This document shows, in pieces, positions 18,657 through 27,301 of a stretch of 64,000 nucleotides of DNA. Within the stretch, counting starts at the first letter, position 1. Every line of letters begins with the position of its first letter. Under the pieces are notes generated by a model. The model saw nothing but the letters and a program-made list of their open reading frames with translations. It was not told where the DNA came from and did not search any database. The DNA is taken from assembly GCF_042665255.1 (NCBI RefSeq), contig NZ_JBHTCD010000016.1. One strand, 5' to 3'. The position numbers and the translations under genes are program-made. This stretch comes from Insolitispirillum peregrinum. Lineage in GTDB: Bacteria; Pseudomonadota; Alphaproteobacteria; Rhodospirillales; Rhodospirillaceae.

Positions 18657-18875
18657 TTACTTGAAGCGGAAGGTGATACGGCCTTTGGTCAGGTCATACG
18701 GCGTCATTTCAACAGTGACGCGGTCGCCTGCCAGCACACGGATGCGGTTTTTACGCATCTTGCCTGACGTGTGCGCAAGAATTTCATGGTCGTTGTCCAG
18801 GCGAACCCGGAACATGGCGTTCGGCAGCAGTTCAACGACCACTCCCTGAAACTCAATCATATCCTCTTTGGCCAT
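18657..18875 (-). CDS. infA: Translation initiation factor IF-1
   Basis: A 72-residue single OB-fold (S1) protein. It starts M-A-K-E-D-M-I-E-F-Q-G and ends T-K-G-R-I-T-F-R, typical IF-1. The ATG at 18875 gives the canonical N-terminus; an upstream ATG at 18881 adds only two residues. It binds the 30S A site during initiation. The 123-bp upstream gap probably holds its promoter. Confidence 0.97.
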   Translation of the reverse strand: MAKEDMIEFQGVVVELLPNAMFRVRLDNDHEILAHTSGKMRKNRIRVLAGDRVTVEMTPYDLTKGRITFRFK

Positions 18876-18998
18876 TCCCACTCCGGGCTTTTATCGTGAA
18901 CATTTGGAAGTCGCGGATGTATGTTGCCATTACGGCAGAAGGTCAAGGATTTTCCGCACCCTGACCCATATTTGCCCTGTTCTGCCCTAAATGAACAG

Positions 18999-19445
18999 CT
19001 ACAGGCGTCCCCACGGCACCGGCGGGAAGCGTTCCTTGATTTTGGCCCGCAATTCATCGCGAACCTGCCGGTAGGCATCAAGGCGCTGTTCGCGCGAGCC
19101 GTCGACGATGGTGGCGTCAAAGGTGCGCCAATACTCGACATCGCAGGCCACAGTACGGGTAATTTCAACCGCTTTGTGCTGGGCTTCGGGTGACAGTGAC
19201 ACCACCAGATCAAAGCTGTCGTCTTCGAGGTCATCAAAGGTTTTCGAGCGGTGTTTTGAAATATCGATGCCGATCTCGTCCATCACCGCGATGGCAAAAC
19301 CATCCGGCTCGCCCGCGCGGACACCCACCGAGTCGACATAAATCCGGGTACCATGCATCCAGCGCAGAATCCCCGCCGCCATCACCGAGCGGACGCAATT
19401 CATCGTACAGGCAAACAGGACGGCAGAGGGCAAGGAATGCGGCAA
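18999..19445 (-). CDS. Low-molecular-weight protein tyrosine phosphatase-like protein, TTG start
   Basis: A 148-residue protein with a phosphatase loop C-T-M-N-C-V-R (C-x5-R) at residues 12-18 and a D-P-like C-terminal region replaced by the Y-W-R-T-F-D-A segment. The only ATG codons within the frame fall after the catalytic cysteine or far upstream inside the neighbouring gene, so the TTG at 19445, preceded by GGGGA, is the best start. It then begins 6 bp after the UPF0262 gene. The same neighbour pair occurs in other alphaproteobacteria. Related names are arsenate reductase-like or LMW phosphatase; activity is unproven. Confidence 0.8.
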   Translation of the reverse strand: MPHSLPSAVLFACTMNCVRSVMAAGILRWMHGTRIYVDSVGVRAGEPDGFAIAVMDEIGIDISKHRSKTFDDLEDDSFDLVVSLSPEAQHKAVEITRTVACDVEYWRTFDATIVDGSREQRLDAYRQVRDELRAKIKERFPPVPWGRL

Positions 19446-19450
19446 CGCCT

Positions 19451-19948
19451 TTATCCCCGAATGTGCAGGACACAGACCAGGGTAAACAGGCGGCGGGCGG
19501 TATCCTTGTCCACCTCGATGGCTTTTTCGGACAACCGCTCGCGCAGCATCTCGGCACCTTCGTTGTGCAGGCCACGCCGCCCCATGTCGATTGCCTCTAT
19601 TTGCGAGGGGGTGGCGGTCCTGATCGCCGAGTAATAGCTTTCGCACACCATGAAGTATTCCTTCACGATGCTGCGAAAGCCCTTGAGGGAAAAGAACGTC
19701 CGCATCAACGGCTGTTCGGCGACATCGTTGATGTCAAGACACAGCTTGTCGCCGTCAATCGACAGATGCAGCGAATAGGGGCCGGTGATCGCCTCGTCGA
19801 GAACGTGGAAATAGTTCTCTTCCAGCAGGTCGTAAATGGCGACCTTGCGTTCATGCTCGACCTCGGCACGCCGGCGTACCAGGGTTTTTTCGTCCAGATG
19901 GACCGCCTGAATGCATTCCGTCGCCGGATCCCGTCCCCCGTGCATCAT
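19451..19948 (-). CDS. UPF0262 family protein
   Basis: A 165-residue conserved alphaproteobacterial protein of unknown function. I recognise the family by R-R-x-E-V-E-H-E-R-x-V-A-I-Y-D-L-L-E-E-N-x-F near residues 26-46 and the segment S-L-K-G-F-R-S-I-V-K-E-Y-F-M-V-C-E-S-Y-Y. No signal peptide or membrane helix. It lies between hisD and the LMW phosphatase, as is usual for the family. Confidence 0.88.
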   Translation of the reverse strand: MMHGGRDPATECIQAVHLDEKTLVRRRAEVEHERKVAIYDLLEENYFHVLDEAITGPYSLHLSIDGDKLCLDINDVAEQPLMRTFFSLKGFRSIVKEYFMVCESYYSAIRTATPSQIEAIDMGRRGLHNEGAEMLRERLSEKAIEVDKDTARRLFTLVCVLHIRG

Positions 19949-20024
19949 CCTCTAGCCACCCTTTGCCATGTTTCGAGCGCTTTCACACTGAGCAAAAACG
20001 CTCTCCGTTTTTAGTGCCGCATTC

Positions 20025-21323
20025 TCAAGTCGACTGTAGGCGCAGAGCAACCGACTGGCCGTGCGCCTGAAGCCCCTCGGCATTGGCCAACGCCACCGCC
20101 GCCCCACCAATTGCACGCAACGACTCTGCGGTGCAGCCCAGCAGAGAGGTCCGCTTCATGAAGTCCAGCACCCCCAGCCCCGACGAGAACCGCGCCGAAC
20201 GGGCGGTCGGCAGGACGTGGTTCGGGCCACCGACATAGTCACCCACCGCTTCGGGGGTGTAGCGACCGAGGAAAATGGCCCCGGCATTGCGGATTTTGTT
20301 GGCCAGAGCATCAGGGTCAGCCACCGCCAGCTCCAGATGCTCGGGCGCAACACGGTCAACGATTGCCACCGCTTCGGCCAGATCATCCACCACGATCACC
20401 GCGCCGTGGGCATCCCACGACTGGCGGGCGATGTCGGCACGCGGCAGAACCTGAAGATGGGCTTCAACCGCCTGCTTGACCGCTTCGCCAAAGGCCGCAT
20501 CGTCGGTGACCAGAATCGATTGGGCCGCCGTGTCGTGCTCGGCCTGTGACAGCAGGTCCATCGCAATCCACGACGGGTCGTTGTCCTTGTCGGCCACCAC
20601 CAGAATTTCCGACGGTCCGGCAATCATGTCGATGCCCACCGTGCCATAAACCTGACGCTTGGCAGCGGCAACCCAGGCATTGCCCGGACCGACAATCTTG
20701 TCCACCGGTGCAATGGTCGCCGTCCCATAGGCCAGCGCGGCCACCGCCTGCGCCCCGCCAATGCGATAGATTTCATCAACCCCGGCTTCGCGGGCCGCCG
20801 CCATCACCAGCGGGTTCAGCTTGCCATCCGGGGTCGGAACCACCATCACCAGACGCTCGACCCCGGCCACCTTGGCCGGAATGGCGTTCATCAGCACGCT
20901 GGACGGATAGGCCGCCGTGCCACCGGGGACATACAGGCCAGCAGCCTCGACCGCCAGCCAGCGCGACCCCAGCCGCACCCCGGCCTCATCAACGTAATCA
21001 TAGCTTTCCGGCATCTGGCGCTGGTGGTACGAGCGGATACGCCCGGCAGCAGCCCGCAGGGCCTCCATCAGCTCGGCAGGAACGGTATCGGCGGCGCTGT
21101 CGATGGTTTCCCGCGACAGGCGCATGGTCTCGACCGTCAGCGACGGCAGGCGGTCGTAGGTGCGGGTGTAGTCCACCACCGCCTCGTCCCCGCGCACCCG
21201 CACCTCGGCCAGAATGGCCGCGACGGTGGCGTTGACATCGGCGTCGGTTTCACGTTTGGCAGACAGCAGGGCCGCAAACTGTTGCGGGAACTCCGGGCTG
21301 CTGGCGTACAGATCAACAGGCAT
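20025..21323 (-). CDS. hisD: Histidinol dehydrogenase
   Basis: A 432-residue zinc- and NAD-dependent enzyme for the last two steps of histidine synthesis (histidinol to histidine). Motifs include A-G-L-Y-V-P-G-G-T-A-A-Y-P-S-S-V-L-M near residues 121-138, I-A-G-P-S-E-I near 236-242 and the catalytic V-A-P-E-H-L-E near 327-333. The start at 21323 gives the standard N-terminus and lies 5 bp after hisG, so hisG and hisD are co-transcribed. Confidence 0.96.
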   Translation of the reverse strand: MPVDLYASSPEFPQQFAALLSAKRETDADVNATVAAILAEVRVRGDEAVVDYTRTYDRLPSLTVETMRLSRETIDSAADTVPAELMEALRAAAGRIRSYHQRQMPESYDYVDEAGVRLGSRWLAVEAAGLYVPGGTAAYPSSVLMNAIPAKVAGVERLVMVVPTPDGKLNPLVMAAAREAGVDEIYRIGGAQAVAALAYGTATIAPVDKIVGPGNAWVAAAKRQVYGTVGIDMIAGPSEILVVADKDNDPSWIAMDLLSQAEHDTAAQSILVTDDAAFGEAVKQAVEAHLQVLPRADIARQSWDAHGAVIVVDDLAEAVAIVDRVAPEHLELAVADPDALANKIRNAGAIFLGRYTPEAVGDYVGGPNHVLPTARSARFSSGLGVLDFMKRTSLLGCTAESLRAIGGAAVALANAEGLQAHGQSVALRLQST

Positions 21324-21327
21324 CGTT

Positions 21328-21990
21328 TCAGGCCTTTTGCTTGACGGCTTCGGCAAAGCTGGCAATCCAGCCGTTCATCTCGGTCGGGCGGGTCTTGAGT
21401 GCCGCCCGGTTGACGATCAGGCGCGAGGTGACGTCGGCAATATGCTCGATTTCCACCAGCCCGTTGGCCTTCAGCGTCGAACCGGTCGAGACCAGATCGA
21501 CGATGCGGCGGCACAACCCCAGCGACGGAGCAAGCTCCATTGCGCCGTTGAGCTTGATGCACTCGGCCTGCACCCCGCGGGCAGCAAAATGCCGCTTGGT
21601 CACTTCGGGGTACTTGGTGGCCACACGGATATGGCTCCAGCTGCTCGGGTCGTCGCTGTCACTCAGCGCCACCGGCTCGGCCACCGCCAGACGGCACGGC
21701 CCGATCCCCAGATCAAGCGGGGCATAGATTTCGGGGTAACCGAATTCCATCAGCACGTCATTGCCGCAGACCCCCAGATGGGCCGCGCCAAACGCGACAA
21801 AGGTCGCCACGTCGAACGAGCGAACGCGAATGATGCGGATATGGGGATGATTGGTGGCGAAGGTCAGCTGCCGGGATTTCGGATCGTCGAAAGCAGGCTC
21901 TGGCTCGATGCCAGCGGCCCGCACCAGCGGCATCGCTTCGTCCAGGATACGCCCTTTGGGCAGGGCGATCACCAGCGGATCAAGAGACAT
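21328..21990 (-). CDS. hisG: ATP phosphoribosyltransferase, short form
   Basis: A 220-residue HisG(S)-type enzyme catalysing the first step of histidine synthesis. It starts M-S-L-D-P-L-V-I-A-L-P-K-G-R and carries the E-L-A-P-S-L-G-L-C-R-R-I-V-D-L-V-S-T-G-S-T-L phosphoribosyl-binding region near residues 151-172. It lacks the C-terminal regulatory domain of the long form, so it should need HisZ. No hisZ is seen in the window; upstream of hisG there is a repeat array and assembly gap. Confidence 0.94.
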   Translation of the reverse strand: MSLDPLVIALPKGRILDEAMPLVRAAGIEPEPAFDDPKSRQLTFATNHPHIRIIRVRSFDVATFVAFGAAHLGVCGNDVLMEFGYPEIYAPLDLGIGPCRLAVAEPVALSDSDDPSSWSHIRVATKYPEVTKRHFAARGVQAECIKLNGAMELAPSLGLCRRIVDLVSTGSTLKANGLVEIEHIADVTSRLIVNRAALKTRPTEMNGWIASFAEAVKQKA

Positions 21991-22045
21991 GGATGAACTA
22001 AGGCCTGATATGGTCAATGAGGATGGGCATCTTTACACGGTTCAG

Positions 22046-22530
22046 GGGCCTAGAGCAAATCCCCATAGCAAATCCCGAGCGACCCGTCAGGGTCGCGATG
22101 GTGTATTTGCGACACGAACAGACTCAAATCCCGAGTGACCCGNNNNNNNNNNNNNNNNNNNNNNNNNNNNNNNNNNNNNNNNNNNNNNNNNNNNNNNNNN
22201 NNNNNNNNNNNNNNNNNNNNNNNNNNNNNNNNNNNNNACCCGTCCCGGCAAATCCCGAGCAGATGGAACATCTGCGACGACGCATTTGCTGAACCAACAG
22301 GCGAGAGACTTTGCCGTGACCGCAGGGAACGGGAAAGTCTCTCGGTCGCGATGGTGTATTTGCGACACGAACAGACTCAAATCCCGAGCGACCCGTCCCG
22401 GCAAATCCCGAGCAGATGGAACATCTGCGACGACGCATTTGCTGAACCAACAGGCGAGAGACTTTGCCGTGACCGCAGGGAACGGGAAAGTCTCTCGGTC
22501 GCGATGGTGTATTTGCGACATGGGCAGCTT
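22046..22530 (+). repeat. Tandem array of module A palindromes, 153-bp unit, with assembly gap
   Basis: An array upstream of hisG. A 153-bp unit begins at 22249 and again at 22402. Each unit contains CAAATCCCGAGC, an AGATG-GAA-CATCT inner stem and GCGACGACGCATTTGC. A second hairpin with perfect 10-bp arms GAGAGACTTT and AAAGTCTCTC follows, then a second module with GTATTTGCGACACGAAC. The part before the gap (22067-22142) is a module with a different inner stem, GACCC-GTCA-GGGTC. The start, CCTAGAGCAAATCCC at 22047, again has CTAG at its edge. Apparent reading frames here are repeat translations. Stretch 22531-22730 holds GC-rich hairpins and no gene. Confidence 0.85.
22143..22237. other. Assembly gap (95 N)
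   Basis: A run of 95 undetermined bases inside the repeat array. The two sides carry parts of the same repeat unit, so the gap most likely reflects a collapsed or unresolved tandem repeat; its true length is unknown. Confidence 0.99.
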
Positions 22531-22730
22531 CAAGGCAAGGATGCCGGGCGCTGCCCCGCCCCCGCCGGGGCCAGTCGGCCCCAGGCCCCATAAATTGGCG
22601 TTTTGGCGCACCGGGGGAGAAATCGGGAAAACGATTATATTTTAAATGGATAAGACATTCTGAAACGGCATACCGCGCTGCCGGAGACGCGCGTTCCCCG
22701 TCAGCCCGCCTGCTCAAAACTCGCTTGGCC

Positions 22731-23009
22731 TCAGGAGGCGCGCATGAAATAGGTGATACCAAAGAAGCCAGCCCCCAGCGCCACCACGCAGGCCAGCACG
22801 ATCAGCAGCAGGGTTTGCATCATCCCGCCGCCTTTTTTCTTTTTGCCTGTTTCGCCGTTTATTTCGCGGATCAAGGCATCAATGCGTGCCTGCATATGAG
22901 CACGGTGGACGGCCTGCTTTTCCGGAGGCAGCTTGGAGTACATGGCTTGCAGACGGCGAAGCTCAAGTTCGCAATCTTCTCGCGATCGACCATTCCGGGC
23001 TGCGGCCAT
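22731..23009 (-). CDS. Small membrane protein, unknown
   Basis: A 92-residue protein not assigned to a family. Residues 8-60 are strongly charged and likely helical or coiled coil, with E-L-E-L-R-R-L-Q-A-M-Y-S-K-L-P-P-E-K. A lysine-rich stretch G-K-K-K-K-G-G-G-M-M precedes a C-terminal membrane helix at about 69-88. The arrangement suggests a tail-anchored inner-membrane protein with a cytoplasmic N-terminus. The start at 23009 has GGGGAG upstream. It lies between murA and the repeat array beside hisG. Confidence 0.65.
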   Translation of the reverse strand: MAAARNGRSREDCELELRRLQAMYSKLPPEKQAVHRAHMQARIDALIREINGETGKKKKGGGMMQTLLLIVLACVVALGAGFFGITYFMRAS

Positions 23010-23157
23010 GACGTAGAAACTCCCCTTTTCACGCCCTGATCCCGCATGCTCTCGCCGGGATCGTGTCTGGTTTTCACAAGACAATGGCCTCGTCCCCACC
23101 GACGAAGCCACGCCTTGCTACAAGGCGCACCCTAACACAGAGATACAGGCACAGAAA

Positions 23158-23192
23158 GTCTTATACATCCATAGAGGTGAACAGTATAAGAC
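23158..23192. promoter_or_regulatory. AT-rich perfect inverted repeat between murA and the small membrane protein gene
   Basis: Perfect 9-bp arms GTCTTATAC (23158-23166) and GTATAAGAC (23184-23192) with a 17-bp spacer. It lies 67 bp after the murA stop and 149 bp before the small membrane protein gene. It could be an operator or an RNA hairpin. A separate short hairpin, GCCTGT-CCGGC-ACAGGC, nearer to murA (23225-23243) may be the murA terminator. Confidence 0.45.
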
Positions 23193-23258
23193 CCTATCCA
23201 ACCGCCTGCAATCATACAGAGCCTGCCTGTGCCGGACAGGCCCTGTCGTTGTCAGGCA

Positions 23259-24545
23259 TCAGCCGCGCAGACGCTCGATGTTGGCACCGCAGGCCGCCAG
23301 CTTGGCTTCAAGACGTTCATAGCCACGGTCCAGATGGTAAATGCGGTTGACGATGGTTTCGCCTTCGGCAGCCAGACCGGCCAGCACCATCGACACCGAC
23401 GCCCGCAGGTCGGTGGCCATCACCGGTGCACCGGACAGGCGCGGCATGCCGCGCACAATGGCCGACGAGCCATGAACATTGATGCGCGCCCCCATACGGG
23501 TCAGCTCCGGCACATGCATGAAGCGGTTTTCAAAAATGGTCTCGGTCAGCATCGAAGCGCCGTTGGCGGTGGCCATCAACGCCATGAACTGCGCCTGCAT
23601 GTCGGTCGGGAAGCCCGGATACGGCTCGGTCATGCAGTCGATACCGCGAATTTCGGCCCCGTCGGCCTTGACGCGGAAACCACGCTCGGTCGGCAACACC
23701 TCGACCCCGGCCTCTTCCATCGCCTTCAGCACTGCCGTCAGATGCTCCATCCGGCCACCAACCAGCTCGATGTCGCCACGGGTGATCGCCGCCGCAATGG
23801 CATAGGTCCCGGCCTCGATACGGTCCGGTACCACCGAGTAATCGCAGCCATGCAGGCGCTCGACGCCCTGAATCCGCACGATGTTGCTGCCGATCCCGCT
23901 GATTTTGGCCCCCATCGCCACCAGACAGTTGGCCAGATCGGTGACTTCGGGTTCCAGCGCGGCATTGACGATGGTGGTTTCGCCTTCGGCCAAAGACGCC
24001 GCCATCAGGATGTTTTCCGTCCCGCCGACCGTCACCTTGGGGAAAATCACCGTGCCGCCCTTCAGACGGCCATCGGTGCGGGCCTCGATGTAGCCTTCGG
24101 TCAACTCGATCTTTGCCCCCATCGCTTCCAGCGCCTTCAGGTGCAGGTCCACCGGGCGGGTCCCGATGGCGCAGCCACCGGGCAGCGACACCCGCGCCAC
24201 CCCACAACGCGCCACCAGCGGCCCCAGCACCAGCACGCTGGCGCGCATCTTGCGCACCAGATCATAGGGGGCGGTGGTCGAGGTGATGGTTTTGGCCGTC
24301 AGGTCGAACACCCGGCCATGAACACTGTCACCGCCGTTATCGCCGCTCATGGTCATTTCCACCCCGTGCTGGGCCAGCAGATGGGCCATGGTGGTCACAT
24401 CGGCCAGATGCGGCAGGTTGGAAAGACGCAGCGTTTCGTCGGTCAGCAAGGCCGCCGTCATCAACGGCAGGGCGGCGTTCTTGGCGCCCCCGATCGGAAT
24501 CGAGCCGCGCAGGGGGGTACCACCAACGATACGGATACGGTCCAT
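23259..24545 (-). CDS. murA: UDP-N-acetylglucosamine 1-carboxyvinyltransferase
   Basis: A 428-residue MurA, the first committed enzyme of peptidoglycan synthesis, transferring enolpyruvate from PEP to UDP-GlcNAc. Lys22-Asn23 lie in G-G-A-K-N-A-A-L and the catalytic, fosfomycin-target Cys125 in L-P-G-G-C-A-I-G-T-R-P. Length and motifs are normal. It lies 62 bp downstream of dcd on the same strand. Confidence 0.97.
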   Translation of the reverse strand: MDRIRIVGGTPLRGSIPIGGAKNAALPLMTAALLTDETLRLSNLPHLADVTTMAHLLAQHGVEMTMSGDNGGDSVHGRVFDLTAKTITSTTAPYDLVRKMRASVLVLGPLVARCGVARVSLPGGCAIGTRPVDLHLKALEAMGAKIELTEGYIEARTDGRLKGGTVIFPKVTVGGTENILMAASLAEGETTIVNAALEPEVTDLANCLVAMGAKISGIGSNIVRIQGVERLHGCDYSVVPDRIEAGTYAIAAAITRGDIELVGGRMEHLTAVLKAMEEAGVEVLPTERGFRVKADGAEIRGIDCMTEPYPGFPTDMQAQFMALMATANGASMLTETIFENRFMHVPELTRMGARINVHGSSAIVRGMPRLSGAPVMATDLRASVSMVLAGLAAEGETIVNRIYHLDRGYERLEAKLAACGANIERLRG

Positions 24546-24607
24546 GAAAAAGATCCTGATGTCAGACTGTCGGGAAGAGCGGGAGGCGCAAAGGATAAAG
24601 GCAGGCG

Positions 24608-25162
24608 TTACAGGCGCGGCAAGGTCACGCCCCGCTGCCCCATGTATTTGCCCAGCCGGTCACCATAGGACGTATCACAGATCGTATCGGCCTTGAGGAA
24701 CACGAACTGACACGCCCCTTCATTGGCATAGATTTTCGCCGGCAGGGGCGTGGTGTTGGAAAATTCCAGCGTCACATGGCCTTCCCATTCCGGTTCCAGC
24801 GGGGTGACGTTGACGATGATCCCACAGCGGGCATAGGTCGATTTGCCCAGACAGATCACCAGCACATCGCGCGGAATGCGGAAATACTCGACGGTCCGCG
24901 CCAGCGCGAACGAGTTGGGTGGAATGACGCAGACATCGGTCTGGCGGTTGACAAAGCTCTTGTCCGAAAATTCCTTCGGATCGACCACCGCCGAATCAAC
25001 GTTGGTAAAGATCTTGAACTCGTCGGCCACCCGCGCATCATAGCCATAGGACGACACCCCGTAAGAAATCACCCCGCCGCGCTCCAGGCGATCGGTAAAC
25101 GGCTCAATCATGCCGTGAGAGGTGGCCATCTCACGGATCCAGCTATCGGGCATCACGGACAT
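24608..25162 (-). CDS. dcd: dCTP deaminase
   Basis: A 184-residue homotrimeric enzyme making dUTP from dCTP. Family features are the N-terminal P-D-S-W-I-R-E-M, S-S-Y-G-Y-D-A-R-V near residues 36-44, the catalytic glutamate in P-L-E-P-E-W-E-G-H-V near 126-134, and the C-terminal Y-M-G-Q-R-G-V-T-L-P. The start at 25162 has AGGAG ten bases upstream; a second ATG at 25153 is possible. Confidence 0.95.
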   Translation of the reverse strand: MSVMPDSWIREMATSHGMIEPFTDRLERGGVISYGVSSYGYDARVADEFKIFTNVDSAVVDPKEFSDKSFVNRQTDVCVIPPNSFALARTVEYFRIPRDVLVICLGKSTYARCGIIVNVTPLEPEWEGHVTLEFSNTTPLPAKIYANEGACQFVFLKADTICDTSYGDRLGKYMGQRGVTLPRL

Positions 25163-25260
25163 GAACTTGTAACTCCTTGTGCGGAAAGCCCCGCCAGATG
25201 CGAGGCTTCCGTTCGCCTGCGGGGCGACACCGGTCCAGGAAACAAAATGACCTGATACTT

Positions 25261-25392
25261 AGAGCATTGCGTGAAAAGTGGGAACCGGTTTTCGCAACAA
25301 CACTGCGGCAAACCAGAGCAGTGAGCGCAAAAGTGGTTCCGGTTTTGCGCGCTATCACTGCGACAAAACAAAGCAGTGAGCGCGGCTGCCAA
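25261..25392 (+). repeat. Two adjacent palindrome E copies
   Basis: Upstream of dcd. The first copy (about 25261-25305) has GAGCATTGCGTGAAAAGTGG and AACCGGTTTTCGC. The second (about 25325-25392) is a variant with GCGCAAAAGTGG, TTCCGGTTTTGCGC, then GAGCGC. Both are followed by ACTGCGNCAAA-type linkers and an AGCAGTGAGCGC segment that repeats exactly. No gene is seen here. Confidence 0.8.
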
Positions 25393-25409
25393 CAGGCCAA
25401 GGCACAGGA

Positions 25410-25604
25410 TTACCCTTGCCCGCCATCATCCTTGCGGGCGCGCGACTGGGCCTTGCGGCGCGCCAGATTGGCCCGCAGGGCCTCGGCCTGCGCTGCGGCC
25501 CGCTCCGCCGCCCGGCTCTGGCCGCGCTCGGTGATGGTCGGGCGCGTCTTGTTTCCGGCAGACTCATCAAGGGTTTCAGGGCTATCAATCGGATCGGCAG
25601 TCAT
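25410..25604 (-). CDS. Small basic protein, unknown
   Basis: A possible 64-residue, Arg/Ala-rich, lysine-containing protein with a disordered N-terminal half (D-P-I-D-S-P-E-T-L-D) and a helical C-terminal half A-E-A-L-R-A-N-L-A-R-R-K-A-Q-S-R-A. Similar short proteins occur in related bacteria as hypotheticals with the L-R-A-N-L-x-R-R-K-x-Q motif, which supports coding. The ribosome-binding site is weak. Function unknown. Confidence 0.55.
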   Translation of the reverse strand: MTADPIDSPETLDESAGNKTRPTITERGQSRAAERAAAQAEALRANLARRKAQSRARKDDGGQG

Positions 25605-25685
25605 CTTGGCAAGCCTTTGCATCATGCGAAATGGATCGTCGCAGGCCGATGATAAAAAAAAAGTGATGCTCCCTCAAGAAATCCC

Positions 25686-25714
25686 TTGTCAGCCTCAAAA
25701 CTGCGTGGCATAAA
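25686..25714 (+). promoter_or_regulatory. Possible promoter for tRNA-Thr
   Basis: TTGTCA and CATAAA with 17-bp spacing, ending 62 bp before the tRNA. The -35 matches TTGACA at five of six positions; the -10 match is weaker. Confidence 0.35.
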
Positions 25715-25776
25715 GCGCGCCTCGACGCTGAGGTGCTGAACGCAGCACTGACAACGACGAACAAGTTGAACAGCTT

Positions 25777-25851
<75 letters not shown>

Positions 25852-25855
25852 TCTG

Positions 25856-25890
25856 AAAAGCCCGCCAGTCCACCGGACGGCGGGCTTTTT
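25856..25890 (+). terminator. Intrinsic terminator of tRNA-Thr
   Basis: AAAAGCCCGCC pairs with GGCGGGCTTTTT, a GC-rich stem followed by five T, right after the tRNA 3' end. Confidence 0.9.
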
Positions 25891-25953
25891 GGCGTTCTGG
25901 TCCCTTCCCCGAGAGGCTGCATGGCGAGAGGCTGCATGGCAGCCCCCCACAGG

Positions 25954-26643
25954 TTACGCCACCACCGACAGCTTTGGGGACACCAGACTTTCCAGCGATG
26001 ACACCAGATCGGTGAAACGCTCCCCCTGAACAACGACATGCGCCCGCAACAGGTCAGAGGCCACATCGCCCTGCCCGGCTTCGATCGCCTGAACAATGGC
26101 CTCGTGCTCATTGAACGAGGTGTGCATCCGGTTGCGCACCCGGAGCTGCAAACGGCGATAGGGGCGAAGGCGGCGGTGCAGGGCGCTGGCCTGCTCGATC
26201 AGGAACGCATTGTGGCTGGCGTCGTAAATGGCCAGATGGAACACCTCGTTCAGGCGATAATATTCGGCCGGGTCGTTGGCTTCTTTCGCCCGCTGGCAAG
26301 CCTGATGGGTCAGGCGGATACGCCGCTGCTCGACGTCGGTGGCACGCCGGGCGGCCAGACGGCCGCACATCGCCTCCATTTCAGCCATCACATCAAACAT
26401 TTCGCACAGTCTGGGGGCCGGAATGGCCGTCACCTCCCACCCCTTGCGCGGGCGTTTGCTGATGAAGCCGACGGCTTCGAGCTGGATCAGCGCCTCGCGG
26501 ATCGGGGTGCGTGAGACGCCGTGCATTTCCGCCAGATCAATTTCTTCCAGACGCGTCCCCGGAGCATAGGCACCGGTGACGATGCTCTCCTCGATTTTTT
26601 CCCGCAACTGCTCGGAAAGACGAGTGGTGACCGGTGAATCCAT
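25954..26643 (-). CDS. GntR-family regulator with FCD domain, probable malonate operon regulator
   Basis: A 229-residue FadR-subfamily regulator. The N-terminal winged helix has P-G-T-R-L-E-E-I-D-L-A-E-M-H-G-V-S-R-T-P-I-R-E-A-L at about 28-52; the C-terminal helical FCD domain has the usual histidine and aspartate candidates for metal or acid binding. It is divergent from madLM-mdc, and GntR-type regulators (MdcY, MatR) control malonate genes in Acinetobacter and Rhizobium, so it is likely a malonate-responsive repressor. The start at 26643 gives the normal length; the frame continues upstream to 26706. Confidence 0.85.
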   Translation of the reverse strand: MDSPVTTRLSEQLREKIEESIVTGAYAPGTRLEEIDLAEMHGVSRTPIREALIQLEAVGFISKRPRKGWEVTAIPAPRLCEMFDVMAEMEAMCGRLAARRATDVEQRRIRLTHQACQRAKEANDPAEYYRLNEVFHLAIYDASHNAFLIEQASALHRRLRPYRRLQLRVRNRMHTSFNEHEAIVQAIEAGQGDVASDLLRAHVVVQGERFTDLVSSLESLVSPKLSVVA

Positions 26644-26714
26644 GGGGGCCTCGGGGAACGGAAAGATACGACAGGCAGGATATAAAACTCTTGACTCCGC
26701 GTCCACAAGTCAGT

Positions 26715-26730
26715 TTTCTGTATACACAAA
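26715..26730. promoter_or_regulatory. Predicted GntR operator (TGTATACA)
   Basis: TTTCTGTATACACAAA contains the palindrome TGTATACA at 26719-26726 in the 246-bp divergent region. FCD-type GntR regulators, including the Rhizobium malonate regulator, bind sites with a GTATAC core. The remainder of the intergenic region shows no gene. Confidence 0.55.
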
Positions 26731-26889
26731 AAGAATCACCGCATACTCAAATGCAGGTAAAAATACCCGGTGAGCAGTTGTGCATGCCGGAAACAAGGGA
26801 AGAACACGTCATCATGGATCACAACAGCTGTCGCCACGACAGGGGCTTTGCCCTGCCTGCCGTCTCCCTCTGCCAGAAGGAGACCTGAG

Positions 26890-27288
26890 ATGATCATTTT
26901 CGGAACCGCCCTGCTGGGCGTGTGCTATTTGCTGGGCATCCTGCTCGGCGACGCCCTCGGCGGGCTGATCGGGGTGAAGGCCAATGTCGGCGGGGTCGGC
27001 ATCGCCATGATGCTGCTGATCGCCTCACAACATTTCCTGAAACGCCGGGGCCTGCTGAACGCGGTGTCGGAAAAGGGCATCACCTTCTGGGCGATGATGT
27101 ACATCCCGGTGGTGGTTGCCATGGCCGCCACCCAGAATGTGCTGGTTGCCGCCAAGGCTGGCCCGGTGGCGCTGCTGGCTGCGGCGGGATCGGTGATCCT
27201 GTGCGCGGGCGTCATTGCCTTCATCAATCGCATCATTCAACGATCCCATGGCGATCAGCCGTGGGCTCCCGATGCCAATGTCGGTTGA
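26890..27288 (+). CDS. madL: Malonate transporter subunit MadL
   Basis: A 132-residue hydrophobic protein with four membrane segments, matching MadL. With MadM it forms a sodium-coupled malonate importer in the inner membrane. It starts M-I-I-F-G-T-A-L-L-G-V-C-Y and contains G-D-x-L-G-x-L-I-G-V-K-A-N-V-G-G-V-G. The ATG at 26890 follows AGGAG; the frame is open upstream but lacks membrane character there. First gene of the malonate operon; madM follows 13 bp later. Confidence 0.93.
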   Translation: MIIFGTALLGVCYLLGILLGDALGGLIGVKANVGGVGIAMMLLIASQHFLKRRGLLNAVSEKGITFWAMMYIPVVVAMAATQNVLVAAKAGPVALLAAAGSVILCAGVIAFINRIIQRSHGDQPWAPDANVG

Positions 27289-27301
27289 GGAGCCCTGAGC
27301 C

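Noticed and set aside
22017..22762. Frames running across the assembly gap
   Set aside because: They consist of repeat sequence and undetermined bases.
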